Assembly: GCA_013373325.1 (NCBI GenBank)
Contig: JABXIA010000362.1
Coordinates: 1-39,762 of the forward strand
DNA: 39,762 nucleotides
From: Paracoccaceae bacterium
GTDB taxonomy: Bacteria; Pseudomonadota; Alphaproteobacteria; Rhodobacterales; Rhodobacteraceae
Reading direction: 5' to 3'
Below, piece after piece: positions 9,186 through 18,073 of this stretch; the stretch's first letter is position 1, and each line of letters starts with the position of its first letter. The position numbers and the translations under genes were made by a program. The notes below the pieces were generated by a model that worked only from the letters and a program-made list of their open reading frames with translations, was not told the origin of the DNA and did not search any database.

Positions 9186-9249
9186 GGCACATCCTTTTTT
9201 CGCTGTTGGCTTGGGGATATCCCCCGGACGCAGGGCTATGCAAGCCCGA

Positions 9250-9277
9250 TTGACCTTTTCCCGAAGTGCTCTTTAAT
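9250..9277 (+). promoter_or_regulatory. Putative promoter of hrcA-grpE
   Basis: TTGACC (9250-9255) and TTTAAT (9272-9277) are separated by 16 bp, resembling a sigma-70 promoter with one mismatch in each box. They lie about 55 bp before the hrcA start in the rph/hrcA divergent region. A heat-shock sigma-32-type reading of the same bases is possible. I see no CIRCE element (TTAGCACTC-N9-GAGTGCTAA) here, so HrcA does not obviously repress its own operon. Confidence 0.45.
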
Positions 9278-9331
9278 GACATTTTGGAGCCGGGTTCCTA
9301 TGTTTAGACCGGAAGAAATGCTGGCAGGCTG

Positions 9332-10396
9332 ATGAGCGATCCGAACAACATCCTGAAGGACCTTAATGACCGCTCCCGGGACGTGTTCCGGGCGGTGGTC
9401 GAGAGCTATCTGGAGAGCGGTGACCCGGTTGGCAGCCGAACGCTGACCCGGTCGTTGAGCGAAAAGGTCAGCGCAGCCACCGTACGCAATGTGATGCAGG
9501 ACCTCGAATATCTTGGGCTGCTGGACAGCCCGCACGTCAGCGCGGGCAGGGTACCCACGCAGATGGGCCTGCGGATGTTTGTTGATGGCCTATTGGAAGT
9601 TGGCGATCTCAACATAAAGGACCGCGAAAAGATTGATGCGACGCTTGGCCGGAATGCTGGAGATGTCGGGGGAATGCTGGACCGCGTTGGAGCGGCGCTG
9701 TCGGGCGTGACGCAAGGCGCCTCTCTGGTGCTGACACCCAAGCATGAGGCGGAGATCCGGCATATTGAGTTCGTCTCCTTGGCGCATGACAGGGCACTGG
9801 TGGTTCTGGTGTTCTCTGACGGGCATGTGGAAAACCGGCTGTTCACCCCGCCGCCGGGGCAGACGCCAAGTTCGATGCGGGAGGCAGCGAACTTCCTGAA
9901 TGCGCTGATCGAAGGAAAAACACTGAGCGAGGTACAGCGGCAAATCCAAAAGGAAATCTCGGCCCGGCGTCAGGAAATTGACAGCCTCGCACACGCAATG
10001 ATTGAAAGCGGGCTGGCAGTTTGGGAGGAAGAAGGCAGCGAACAGGCCAGGCTGATTGTGCGCGGACGTGCGAATCTATTGGCCGAGACCGGCGCGGCAG
10101 AGGAGCTGGAGCGGATTCGGACGCTGTTCGACGATCTGGAACGCAAGCGGGACATCGCCGAATTCCTTGAACTGACCGAGGACGGCGAAGGCGTGCGCAT
10201 TTTTATCGGGTCGGAGAACAAACTTTTCTCACTTTCGGGTTCCTCTTTGGTGGTGTCTCCCTATATGAACGCGGATCGAAAGGTCATTGGTGCGGTTGGG
10301 GTGATTGGCCCGACGCGCCTGAATTACGGACGGATTGTGCCTATCGTGGACTACACGGCACAGCTGGTCGGCAAGCTGTTGTCCGACCGGAGTTAG
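9332..10396 (+). CDS. hrcA: Heat-inducible transcription repressor HrcA
   Basis: HrcA represses class I heat-shock genes (usually groESL, sometimes dnaK) by binding CIRCE operators, and its folding depends on GroEL. The 354-aa protein has an N-terminal winged helix (about 10-80) with SAATVRNVMQDLEYLGLL and the family signature SPHVSAGRVPTQMGLRMFVD. The central and C-terminal GAF-like dimerisation region ends near GAVGVIGPTRLNYGRIVPIVDYTA. The start ATG at 9332 gives the usual length. grpE follows after 9 bp, the classical hrcA-grpE arrangement. Its target operators are presumably elsewhere, because no CIRCE is visible in this window. Confidence 0.96.
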   Translation: MSDPNNILKDLNDRSRDVFRAVVESYLESGDPVGSRTLTRSLSEKVSAATVRNVMQDLEYLGLLDSPHVSAGRVPTQMGLRMFVDGLLEVGDLNIKDREKIDATLGRNAGDVGGMLDRVGAALSGVTQGASLVLTPKHEAEIRHIEFVSLAHDRALVVLVFSDGHVENRLFTPPPGQTPSSMREAANFLNALIEGKTLSEVQRQIQKEISARRQEIDSLAHAMIESGLAVWEEEGSEQARLIVRGRANLLAETGAAEELERIRTLFDDLERKRDIAEFLELTEDGEGVRIFIGSENKLFSLSGSSLVVSPYMNADRKVIGAVGVIGPTRLNYGRIVPIVDYTAQLVGKLLSDRS

Positions 10397-10405
10397 AGGT
10401 GAAAT

Positions 10406-10969
10406 ATGGCAGAGCTCAAGGACGAAGACTTTCTGGATGACATCGCCGCCGCTGAGGCTGAAGAGCTGGCAGCGCAGACTGAAGAATTTGATGATGCCTC
10501 GCTGGAAATCGATGCGCTCCGGGCGGAACGGGATGAGCTGAAGGATCGCTTCATGCGGGCGCTGGCGGATGCAGAAAACGCCCGCAAGCGGGGCGACAAG
10601 GCACGCCGGGAAGCAGAAAACTATGGCGGTTCGAAGTTGGCCCGCGACATGCTGCCGGTTTATGACAACATGAAACGCGCAATCGAAGCTGCCACCGATG
10701 AGCAGCGCGAGGTGTCTGCAGCTTTGATCGAAGGTGTGGAGCTGACCATGCGCTCTCTTTTGGGTGTGTTTGAGAAACATGGCATCCGGATTGTATCTCC
10801 CGAGGTTGGAGACAAGTTCGATCCGAAAGTGCACGAAGCGATGTTCGAAGCGCCGGTGCCGGGCACCAAAGCGGGTGATATTATCCAGGTGTCTGCGGAG
10901 GGCTTCATGCTGCATGACCGGCTGTTGCGGGCCGCGCAAGTTGGCGTGTCCTCGACGCCGGCAAGCTGA
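10406..10969 (+). CDS. grpE: Nucleotide exchange factor GrpE
   Basis: GrpE releases ADP from DnaK and works as a dimer. The 187-aa protein has an acidic N-terminus, a long helix (about 35-95: LRAERDELKDRFMRALADAENARKRGDKARREAENYGG), and the C-terminal beta domain with VGDKFDPKVHEAMFEAPVPGTKAGDI and GFMLHDRLLRAAQVGVS. It is a typical alphaproteobacterial GrpE. The ribosome site GAGGTGAAAT precedes ATG 10406. It is co-transcribed with hrcA and followed after 5 bp by a hairpin likely to end the operon. Confidence 0.96.
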   Translation: MAELKDEDFLDDIAAAEAEELAAQTEEFDDASLEIDALRAERDELKDRFMRALADAENARKRGDKARREAENYGGSKLARDMLPVYDNMKRAIEAATDEQREVSAALIEGVELTMRSLLGVFEKHGIRIVSPEVGDKFDPKVHEAMFEAPVPGTKAGDIIQVSAEGFMLHDRLLRAAQVGVSSTPAS

Positions 10970-10974
10970 TGCAG

Positions 10975-10994
10975 ACAGGCCCTGACGGGCCTGT
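10975..10994 (+). terminator. Hairpin downstream of grpE (likely terminator)
   Basis: ACAGGCCC-TGAC-GGGCCTGT forms a perfect 8-bp GC-rich stem with a 4-base loop, 5 bp past the grpE stop. It lacks a clear T-run on the plus strand (TCCTCC follows). A second self-complementary stretch (AGTCCGGACT) at about 11035 lies closer to the mutS stop, so the 88-bp convergent gap may terminate both strands. Confidence 0.55.
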
Positions 10995-11057
10995 TCCTCC
11001 GGCGGGAGTATTTTCTGAAAAATGAAAGGGCAAGTCCGGACTGGGCCTGCCTTTTTC

Positions 11058-13688
11058 TTAACCTGCCGCTTCTTTGAGCTTGTAGAGCATCTCCAGCGCT
11101 TCCCGCGGGGAGAGGTCGTCGGGATGGATGCCCGCGAGGAGATCTTCGGCCGGAGAGAGGCCTGCCGGCGCCTTGGGCTGCGGCGGCGGTGCTGCTGCGA
11201 AGAGCGGCAGGTCGTCAATCTGGATCTTGGACCCGCCTTCACGGCTGCCTTGTTCCAGCATGTCGAGCACATCGCGCGCACGTGCAACAACGGAGGCAGG
11301 CAGGCCGGCGAGCTGGGCCACCTGGACACCGTAGGACCGGTCGGCCGCGCCTTTGCGGACTTCATGCAGGAAAATGACCTCTCCCTCCCATTCCTTGACC
11401 GCAACGGTGGCGTTGTCGACGCCGTCAAGCTTGGCGGCAAGCTGGGTCAGCTCGTGGTAGTGGGTGGCAAACAGCGCGCGGGAGCGGTTGACCTCGTGCA
11501 GGTGCTCCAGTGTCGCCCAGGCAATGGACAGGCCGTCGTAGGTGGCTGTGCCACGGCCGATTTCGTCGAGGATCACCAGCGCGCGGTCGTCCGCCTGGTT
11601 CAGGATCGCGGCAGTCTCGACCATTTCAACCATGAAGGTTGAGCGGCCGCGGGCCAGATCGTCGGAGGCACCGACCCGGCTAAACAGCTGGCTGACGAGG
11701 CCGATATGTGCCGCCTCAGCCGGGACATAGCTGCCCATCTGGGCGAGCAAAGCAATCAATGCATTCTGGCGCAGAAAGGTCGATTTACCGGCCATGTTGG
11801 GGCCGGTCAGCAGCCAGACAGCAGCACCGTCCTGCGCTGAGAGATCGCAGTCGTTGGCGACGAAGGTCTCTCCGCCTTGCTGGCGCAGGGCCTGTTCCAC
11901 AACCGGATGGCGGCCGCCGTCCACGTGAAACGCCCGGCTGTTGTCGACCTTGGGGCGGGTCCAGTTCTCACCGCGGGCCAGGTCGGCTAACCCGGTCAGC
12001 AGGTCCAGTTCAGCCAGTCCCCGCGCAGCGGTGTTGATACGCGCGGCATTGTCCAGAATGGCGCCGGAAAGTCTTGCATAGAGCCGCTTTTCGATCTCCA
12101 GTGCCAGGTTGCCTGCATTCAGGATGCGGGTTTCGATCTCGCTCAGCTCCACCGTGGTGAACCGGACCTGGTTGGCTGTGGTCTGTCGATGGATGTAGGT
12201 CTCGTTCAGCGGCGGCGACATCATCTTGTCCGCGTGTGTCGCAGTGGTTTCGATGAAATAGCCCAGCACGTTGTTGTGCTTGATCTTCAGCGAGCTGACG
12301 CCGGTGTGTTCTGCGTATTTCTTTTGCATCGAGGCGATAACCGATCGGCCTTCGTCGCGCAGGGTTCGGGCCTCGTCCAGTTCCGGATCATAGCCTGCTG
12401 CAATGAAGCCGCCGTCGCGGGCCAGCAGCGGTGGTTCTGCCACAAGCGCGGCGTCTAGCAAGGACAGCAAACCGTCGAACCCCTGAAGATCGGACAAGGC
12501 ACCTGACATCAGGTCCGGCAGATCCATACCGGAGCAGAGTCCGGCGATCACCTCAGCCTGCGACAAACCGTTTCGTATGGCGGCCAGGTCCCGGGGGCCG
12601 CCGCGTTCCAGCGCGAGACGCGAGAGCGAGCGGTCGAGGTCCGGTGTCTTACGCAGCGCGGTGCGCAGATCTTCGGCGGTACGCGTATTTTCGACGATAA
12701 AATCCAAGGCAGCCAGCCGCTGGTGGATAGTGTCCAAGTTGCGCGACGGGCTGGACAGCCGCTGTTCCAGCAGGCGTGCGCCGCCCGGGGTGACGGTCCG
12801 GTCTACGACGGACAGCAGAGAGCCGGCACGGCCGCCTGATAGAGACCGCGTCAGTTCCAGATTGCGGCGGGTGGCGGCATCGATCTGCACCACCCGGTCC
12901 TGGGCTTCCTGCTGCGGCGGCTGCAGCAAAGGCAGTTTGCCCTTCTGGGTGATTTCCAAGTAGTCGATAAGCGCGCCCATCGCCGAGACTTCGGCGCGGG
13001 TGAAGGTTCCAAAGCCGTCCAGAGCACTGACGTTGAACAGGGTGCAGATGCGTTTTTCGGCGGCGGTGCTGTCAAAGCTCGCCTTGCCCAAGGGGGTCAA
13101 AGGGATCTTGTATTCATCGGCCAGCGGGCGGGCGGCATCATAGGCCGGGCCGTCGGCAACGATCAGTTCCGAAGGTGCAAGGCGGGCCAGTTCCGGAGAC
13201 AGGCGCACCCGCGCAACCGGCATCACGTGAAATGCGCCGGTGGAGATATCGGCCCAGGCCAGCGCAGCGTCATCGCGCAGTTCGGAATAGGAGACCAGAA
13301 AATTGTGGCGGCGGGCTTCGAGCAGGGAATCTTCGGTCAGGGTGCCAGGGGTCACCAGCCGCACCACATCGCGTTTCACCACAGATTTGGAGCCGCGCTT
13401 TTTGGCCTCGGCCGGGCTTTCCAGCTGTTCGCCAACAGCCACCCGGAACCCCTTGCGGATCAGGGTCAGCAGATAACCTTCGGCAGCGTGCACCGGCACG
13501 CCGCACATCGGGATGTCCTCGCCGTTGTGCTTGCCGCGTTTGGTCAGTGCGATGTCCAGAGCCTCGGCAGCATTGACCGCGTCCTCAAAGAACATCTCGT
13601 AGAAGTCGCCCATCCGGTAAAAAAGCAGCGCATCCGCATGCGCTTCCTTGATCTCGAGATACTGCGCCATCATGGGCGTTACTGTCAT
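11058..13688 (-). CDS. mutS: DNA mismatch repair protein MutS
   Basis: MutS recognises base mismatches and recruits MutL. The protein of about 876 aa has the N-terminal mismatch-binding domain with the FYEMF motif (in YRMGDFYEMFFEDA), connector, lever and clamp domains, and the C-terminal ABC-type ATPase with Walker A TGPNMAGKSTFLRQ and the ILDEIGRGTATYDGLSIAWA signature. The frame is open to an ATG at 13721, but that start has no ribosome site. ATG 13688 gives the usual MTVTPMMAQYLEIK N-terminus with GGGGGACC upstream. The gene stands alone between convergent grpE and the flagellin gene on the same strand. Confidence 0.96.
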   Translation of the reverse strand: MTVTPMMAQYLEIKEAHADALLFYRMGDFYEMFFEDAVNAAEALDIALTKRGKHNGEDIPMCGVPVHAAEGYLLTLIRKGFRVAVGEQLESPAEAKKRGSKSVVKRDVVRLVTPGTLTEDSLLEARRHNFLVSYSELRDDAALAWADISTGAFHVMPVARVRLSPELARLAPSELIVADGPAYDAARPLADEYKIPLTPLGKASFDSTAAEKRICTLFNVSALDGFGTFTRAEVSAMGALIDYLEITQKGKLPLLQPPQQEAQDRVVQIDAATRRNLELTRSLSGGRAGSLLSVVDRTVTPGGARLLEQRLSSPSRNLDTIHQRLAALDFIVENTRTAEDLRTALRKTPDLDRSLSRLALERGGPRDLAAIRNGLSQAEVIAGLCSGMDLPDLMSGALSDLQGFDGLLSLLDAALVAEPPLLARDGGFIAAGYDPELDEARTLRDEGRSVIASMQKKYAEHTGVSSLKIKHNNVLGYFIETTATHADKMMSPPLNETYIHRQTTANQVRFTTVELSEIETRILNAGNLALEIEKRLYARLSGAILDNAARINTAARGLAELDLLTGLADLARGENWTRPKVDNSRAFHVDGGRHPVVEQALRQQGGETFVANDCDLSAQDGAAVWLLTGPNMAGKSTFLRQNALIALLAQMGSYVPAEAAHIGLVSQLFSRVGASDDLARGRSTFMVEMVETAAILNQADDRALVILDEIGRGTATYDGLSIAWATLEHLHEVNRSRALFATHYHELTQLAAKLDGVDNATVAVKEWEGEVIFLHEVRKGAADRSYGVQVAQLAGLPASVVARARDVLDMLEQGSREGGSKIQIDDLPLFAAAPPPQPKAPAGLSPAEDLLAGIHPDDLSPREALEMLYKLKEAAG

Positions 13689-13790
13689 TGGAGGTCCCCC
13701 GGGGTCGTCTTTGCAAGACATCTACAATGGGGGCGAAGCGAGGAAAACCCGGATATGGCCGCCGCCGGGGGGCCCGGCGGCAGCCTGCTG

Positions 13791-14624
13791 TCAGTAGAGA
13801 TTGCGCAGCGTGTCAGGCATCGTGTTGACGATCGAAAGCGATAGGGTGCTCAGTTGCTGCTGTGCCTGCAGGGCCAACATCTTTGTGGCAGCTTCCTCCA
13901 TGCTGGTGTCGATCATTGAGCTGACACCGCGGGTGAGCGTATCCGATTGTTTGCTGACATAGTCGCCTTGGCCAGCGAGCTGATTGGCACTAGATCCCAA
14001 TGCCGCTGAACCTTCTATTGCGTAGGCAAGAAAGCCTTCGATTTCACCCAAAGCTGTCAGCGCGCTGGCGCCGTCAGTGATTGCCGTTCGGTTGCCTAGG
14101 TCGAACAGCGGGCTGCCTTCAAAATCAACGCCGTCAACGCTGATGGTACTCAGGCCGCCATCGCTGGAAATCGCTGACGGTACTGTCAGCCCAGTTCCGC
14201 CGGCACCATCGACATCGGTCTTCAGCAGATTGACACCGTTAAAGCCGGAAGACGAGATGATCGAATTGATCTGCTCTGTCTTCTTTGCCATGGCGGCTTC
14301 ATACTTGCTGAAGTCGCCCATGCCGCTGCTGGCCATAATGGCCAGTGACCGCATTTCAGTCAGGGTTTCAGTAATCTGCTCCGCCCCGGCTGAGGCAACC
14401 GCTACGGTGGCTTCGCCCAGCGACAATGAGTCCGATACAGAGCGCAAGCCGGAAATATCCGAGTTCATGAGCTCAGAGATGGCCCAAAGCGCCGCATTGT
14501 CTTGCGCTGAATTAATCGTCTGACCGGTTGAAATGCTGTCTTGCGTTTGGTTGAGCTGAGAATTGACTCCGCCCAATGTCTGCAACGCCACCATCGCACC
14601 GGAATTGTTGTGGAAGCTTATCAT
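13791..14624 (-). CDS. Flagellin, isolated from other flagellar genes
   Basis: This 277-aa protein has both conserved flagellin ends. The N-terminal D0/D1 helix is NNSGAMVALQTLGGVNSQLNQTQDSISTGQ, followed by DNAALWAISELM and LSLGEATVAVASAGAEQITETLTEMRSLA. The C-terminal coil contains SMEEAATKMLALQAQQQLSTLSLSI. The variable centre (about 140-195) is short, as in other alphaproteobacterial flagellins. It should be exported by the flagellar type III system and polymerise into filament, possibly as a minor or alternative subunit. The last residues (MPDTLRNLY) differ from the usual NILxLF-type ending. The start ATG 14624 is preceded by AAAGGAAAAGTGAGGA. No chaperone, flaF/flbT or basal-body gene is adjacent. 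The leader contains a strong inverted repeat at 14696-14732. Confidence 0.93.
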   Translation of the reverse strand: MISFHNNSGAMVALQTLGGVNSQLNQTQDSISTGQTINSAQDNAALWAISELMNSDISGLRSVSDSLSLGEATVAVASAGAEQITETLTEMRSLAIMASSGMGDFSKYEAAMAKKTEQINSIISSSGFNGVNLLKTDVDGAGGTGLTVPSAISSDGGLSTISVDGVDFEGSPLFDLGNRTAITDGASALTALGEIEGFLAYAIEGSAALGSSANQLAGQGDYVSKQSDTLTRGVSSMIDTSMEEAATKMLALQAQQQLSTLSLSIVNTMPDTLRNLY

Positions 14625-14695
14625 TCCTCACTTTTCCTTTGATCCTATGCCCTTGCCGGGCGGACAATGGCCGTTCTGACCGTTGCTTGCAGGTC

Positions 14696-14732
14696 CCTGT
14701 CTTCCAGACCTCAGCGCCACCTGGAAGACAGG
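14696..14732. promoter_or_regulatory. Perfect 12-bp inverted repeat in the flagellin/maeB divergent region
   Basis: CCTGTCTTCCAG (14696-14707) and CTGGAAGACAGG (14721-14732) are exact inverted copies separated by 13 bases. The element lies 72 bp upstream of the flagellin start and 190 bp upstream of maeB, in the 297-bp region 14625-14921, which holds no gene. There is no T-run on either side, and the flank toward maeB is AT-rich (TTAATATCTATTAAGAAATTA). It could be an operator for a dimeric regulator or a structured 5' leader of the flagellin mRNA. I cannot decide between these. Confidence 0.6.
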
Positions 14733-14921
14733 TGCACGTTAATATCTATTAAGAAATTACAGCATTCCGCGGTCTACTTTGAGGCGAAAACCTGACGGAA
14801 TTTATCGTCTTTTAGCCGCTTTTTTCTAAAATCTGGCAATACAGATTCTTGAAACCGCGGATTGAGGGGCGCGTTGGGCTGAGCTAAGACGGTCCGCGAC
14901 GAGGAGAGGACACGAGATTAA

Positions 14922-17177
14922 ATGCCCAAGAACAAGATCACCGACGAAGAAGCCCTGGCGTTCCACCTGGAGCCGTCTCCGGGCAAATGGGAGATCAATG
15001 CGACCGTCCCGATGACCACGCAGCGGGATCTGTCGCTGGCGTATTCTCCGGGTGTTGCGGTGCCTTGTGAGGCAATCGCGGAAAACCCCGAAACCGCCTA
15101 CGATTATACCAACAAGGGCAACCTCGTTGCAGTGATCTCCAACGGTACGGCGGTTTTGGGGCTGGGCAACCTCGGCGCACTCGGCTCCAAGCCGGTGATG
15201 GAAGGTAAGTCGGTCCTGTTCAAACGGTTCGCTGACGTCAATTCGATCGATATCGAACTGGACACGGAAGATCCGGACAAATTTATCGAAGCTGTCAAGC
15301 TGATGGGGCCGACGTTCGGCGGCATCAACCTGGAAGACATCAAGGCGCCCGAGTGTTTCATCATTGAGCAGAAGCTCAAGGAAGAGATGGACATTCCTGT
15401 GTTCCACGACGACCAGCATGGCACGGCGGTGATCTGTGCGGCGGGTCTGATCAACGCGCTGCATTTGTCTGGCAAGAAGATTGAGGATGTAAAGATCGTT
15501 CTCAATGGTGCCGGTGCAGCGGGCATCGCCTGTATCGAATTGCTAAAGGCTATGGGTGCACGGCATGAGAACTGCATTGTTTGCGACACCAAGGGCGTAA
15601 TCTATCAGGGCCGCACCGAGGGGATGAACCAGTGGAAATCGGCGCATGCGATCAGCACTGATCTGCGCACACTTGAGGAAGCAATGCGCGGGGCCGATGT
15701 GTTCCTCGGCGTTTCTGTCAAGGGGGCGGTGACCCAGGAGATGGTCGCCTCCATGGCCGATAATCCGGTGATCTTTGCCATGGCCAACCCGGATCCGGAA
15801 ATTACACCGGAAGAGGCGCATGAAGTTCGCGTGGATGCCATTGTTGCCACTGGCCGGTCGGATTACCCAAACCAGGTCAACAACGTGCTGGGTTTCCCTT
15901 ACCTGTTCCGCGGTGCGCTGGATATTCATGCGCGCGCCATCAATGACGAGATGAAGATCGCCTGTGCCCACGCGCTGGCCGCACTGGCGCGCGAGGATGT
16001 GCCGGACGAGGTGGCGCTGGCCTATGGCAAGTCGCTGACTTTTGGACGCGACTACATCATTCCGACCCCGTTTGATCCGCGTTTGATCCACCGGATCCCG
16101 CCGGCCGTGGCCAAGGCGGGTATGGATACCGGTGCGGCGCGGCGCCCCATCGTGGACATGGATGCCTATGAGGTTGGCCTGAAATCCCGGATGGATCCGA
16201 CGGCGTCGATCCTGCGCGGCCTGAACGCCCGGGCGCGCTCCGCCCAGTCGCGGATGATCTTTGCCGAGGGCGACGATCCCCGGGCCCTGCGTGCCGCAGT
16301 GATGTACCAGCGCTCCGGCTTTGGCAAATCGCTGGTTGTTGGCCGTCAGGAAGACGTGCGGGTCAAGCTGGAGAAAGCCGGCCTTGGAGATGCGGTGCGC
16401 GAGCTGGAAATAATCAACGCAGCCAACACGCCGCATTTCGAGATGTATAAGGATTTCCTGTACAACCGGCTGCAGCGCAAAGGGTTTGACCGAAAGGACA
16501 TTCACCGCCTGGTTGGACGCGACCGGCATGTGTTCTCCAGCCTGATGCTGGCGCATGGGCATGGCGACGGTCTGGTCACCGGTGCAACCCGGAAGTCGGC
16601 GCATGTGCTGGACCGGATCAACCATGTTTTTGACGCCGATGCCGACCACGGTGTGGCAGGTGTGACTGCACTGCTGCACAAGGGTCGGATCGTGCTGATT
16701 GGTGACACGCTGGTGCACGAATGGCCGGATGAAAACCATCTGGCCAATATTGCCGAGCGTGCTGCCGTAGTTGCCCGCCACATGGGGCTTGAACCGCGAG
16801 TGGCCTTCGTTAGCTTCTCCACCTTCGGCTATCCGGTATCGGAGCGTGCTGAAAAGATGCATGTCGCGCCAACTGTTCTGGACCAGCGGGGGGTGGATTT
16901 CGAGTATGAAGGCGAGATGACAGTTGATGTGGCTTTGAATGAACGTGCGCAGCGGTATTACCCGTTCCAGCGACTGACCGGCCCGGCCAATATCCTGATT
17001 GTCCCGGCCCGCCATTCAGCTTCGATTTCGGTCAAACTGATGCAGGAGATGGGCGGAGCCACAGTGATCGGTCCGATCCTGTCCGGTATCGACAAGCCGA
17101 TCCAGATCTGCTCGACCACTTCTACTACCAATGACATTCTCAACATGGCGGTTCTGGCGGCCTGCAACATCGGGTGA
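14922..17177 (+). CDS. maeB: NADP-dependent malic enzyme with C-terminal phosphotransacetylase-like domain
   Basis: MaeB oxidatively decarboxylates malate to pyruvate with NADP+, supplying NADPH and pyruvate when organic acids are the carbon source. The 751-aa protein has the malic-enzyme half (about 1-420) with LAYSPGVAVPCEAI, the metal/substrate region FHDDQHGTAV (161-170), and the dinucleotide motif NGAGAAG (195-201). The phosphate acetyltransferase-like half (about 430-751, FAEGDDPRALRAAVMYQRSG) follows and in this family is usually regulatory rather than catalytic, responding to acetyl-CoA. The length is normal for the hybrid type. The ribosome site GAGGAGAGGACACG precedes ATG 14922. A sugar kinase gene follows 6 bp after the stop. 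Confidence 0.95.
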   Translation: MPKNKITDEEALAFHLEPSPGKWEINATVPMTTQRDLSLAYSPGVAVPCEAIAENPETAYDYTNKGNLVAVISNGTAVLGLGNLGALGSKPVMEGKSVLFKRFADVNSIDIELDTEDPDKFIEAVKLMGPTFGGINLEDIKAPECFIIEQKLKEEMDIPVFHDDQHGTAVICAAGLINALHLSGKKIEDVKIVLNGAGAAGIACIELLKAMGARHENCIVCDTKGVIYQGRTEGMNQWKSAHAISTDLRTLEEAMRGADVFLGVSVKGAVTQEMVASMADNPVIFAMANPDPEITPEEAHEVRVDAIVATGRSDYPNQVNNVLGFPYLFRGALDIHARAINDEMKIACAHALAALAREDVPDEVALAYGKSLTFGRDYIIPTPFDPRLIHRIPPAVAKAGMDTGAARRPIVDMDAYEVGLKSRMDPTASILRGLNARARSAQSRMIFAEGDDPRALRAAVMYQRSGFGKSLVVGRQEDVRVKLEKAGLGDAVRELEIINAANTPHFEMYKDFLYNRLQRKGFDRKDIHRLVGRDRHVFSSLMLAHGHGDGLVTGATRKSAHVLDRINHVFDADADHGVAGVTALLHKGRIVLIGDTLVHEWPDENHLANIAERAAVVARHMGLEPRVAFVSFSTFGYPVSERAEKMHVAPTVLDQRGVDFEYEGEMTVDVALNERAQRYYPFQRLTGPANILIVPARHSASISVKLMQEMGGATVIGPILSGIDKPIQICSTTSTTNDILNMAVLAACNIG

Positions 17178-17183
17178 TCTGAT

Positions 17184-18056
17184 ATGGCAATCTGGAATAT
17201 CGGCTCAATCAACGCGGATATGGTCTATACCATGCCGCATCTGCCGGCGGCGGGGGAAACCCTTGCTGCCATCAGCCTTGACCGCTTTCTTGGCGGCAAG
17301 GGCGCCAACATGTCCGTCGCCGCCACCCGCGCAGGCAGCGACGTTCACCATATCGGTGCTGTGGGGCCTGACGGCGATTGGGCGGTGAAGCGTCTTGAGG
17401 GGTATGGGGTTGGGATCAGCCATATCGTCCAGGCGGACACTCCAACCGGGCATGCCATCATCGCGGTTGAACCTGAGGGAGAAAACCAGATTATTCTGTT
17501 TCCTGGAGCCAACAGGACGCTGAAACGGGGCCAGATGGAAAAGGCTCTGTCCCAAGCGGGCACCGGTGATATTCTGGTTATGCAAAATGAAACCAGCATG
17601 CAGGCAGAGGCGGCGCAGCTGGGGCGGAAGATGGGGCTGCGCGTTTGCTACGCAGCCGCACCGTTTGATGCAAAAGCGGTGCAGGCAGTTCTTCCGTACC
17701 TGGATTTTCTGATCCTCAATGAGGTCGAAGCCCAACAGCTTAAGCAGGCCACTGGAAAAGAGCCTGGCGGATTGGGCGTTAAGGATGTGATTATCACCCT
17801 GGGTGCCAAGGGCGCGCGGCATATCGACGGGGAATCGGGCGCGGTCAGTGATGTGCCTGCCTTGGCGGTCACGCCAGTCGATACAACCGGTGCAGGCGAT
17901 ACGTTTACAGGCTATGTCCTGTCAGGCTTGGACTTGGGTCTTACCGTTGCGGAGGCAATGGAACAAGCCAGCCGCGCCGGGGCGCTTATGGTTACGCGCC
18001 GGGGCACGGCTGATGTCATTCCAACTTTGGAAGAAGTTCAAGCCGCCGCGTTCTAA
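17184..18056 (+). CDS. Ribokinase-family (PfkB) sugar kinase
   Basis: This 290-aa PfkB-family kinase is probably a ribokinase phosphorylating a pentose at O5. The N-terminal signature has GSINADMVY and the sugar-binding GGKGANMSVAATRAG (37-51). The C-terminal signature VDTTGAGDTFTGYVLSGL contains the catalytic Asp of GAGD and the anion hole. The NEVEAQQL segment is the family N-x-x-E motif. No sugar transporter or regulator is adjacent, so the substrate cannot be confirmed from context. The gene follows maeB by 6 bp and may be transcribed with it. It converges on msrA with a gap of only 17 bp. Confidence 0.87.
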   Translation: MAIWNIGSINADMVYTMPHLPAAGETLAAISLDRFLGGKGANMSVAATRAGSDVHHIGAVGPDGDWAVKRLEGYGVGISHIVQADTPTGHAIIAVEPEGENQIILFPGANRTLKRGQMEKALSQAGTGDILVMQNETSMQAEAAQLGRKMGLRVCYAAAPFDAKAVQAVLPYLDFLILNEVEAQQLKQATGKEPGGLGVKDVIITLGAKGARHIDGESGAVSDVPALAVTPVDTTGAGDTFTGYVLSGLDLGLTVAEAMEQASRAGALMVTRRGTADVIPTLEEVQAAAF

Positions 18057-18073
18057 TTCAGGACGGCATAGAC

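Noticed and set aside
10229-11440. 403-codon minus-strand frame across hrcA, grpE and the mutS end
   Set aside because: It spans three confidently assigned genes, has no domain, and shows the Arg/His/Gln-rich composition of a shadow frame.
11929-11944. CACGTGAAAC inside mutS
   Set aside because: The left arm (CGTC) does not match parS, so the site is not a palindrome. Treated as chance within coding sequence.
13216-13231. Another CACGTGAAA sequence resembling parS, in mutS
   Set aside because: Only 11 of 16 positions match, and the outer arms are not palindromic. The bases are ordinary mutS codons (FHVMP).
15543-17015. 490-codon minus-strand frame opposite maeB
   Set aside because: maeB is certain on the plus strand. 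The antisense frame has no motif and exists because of the codon bias of maeB.
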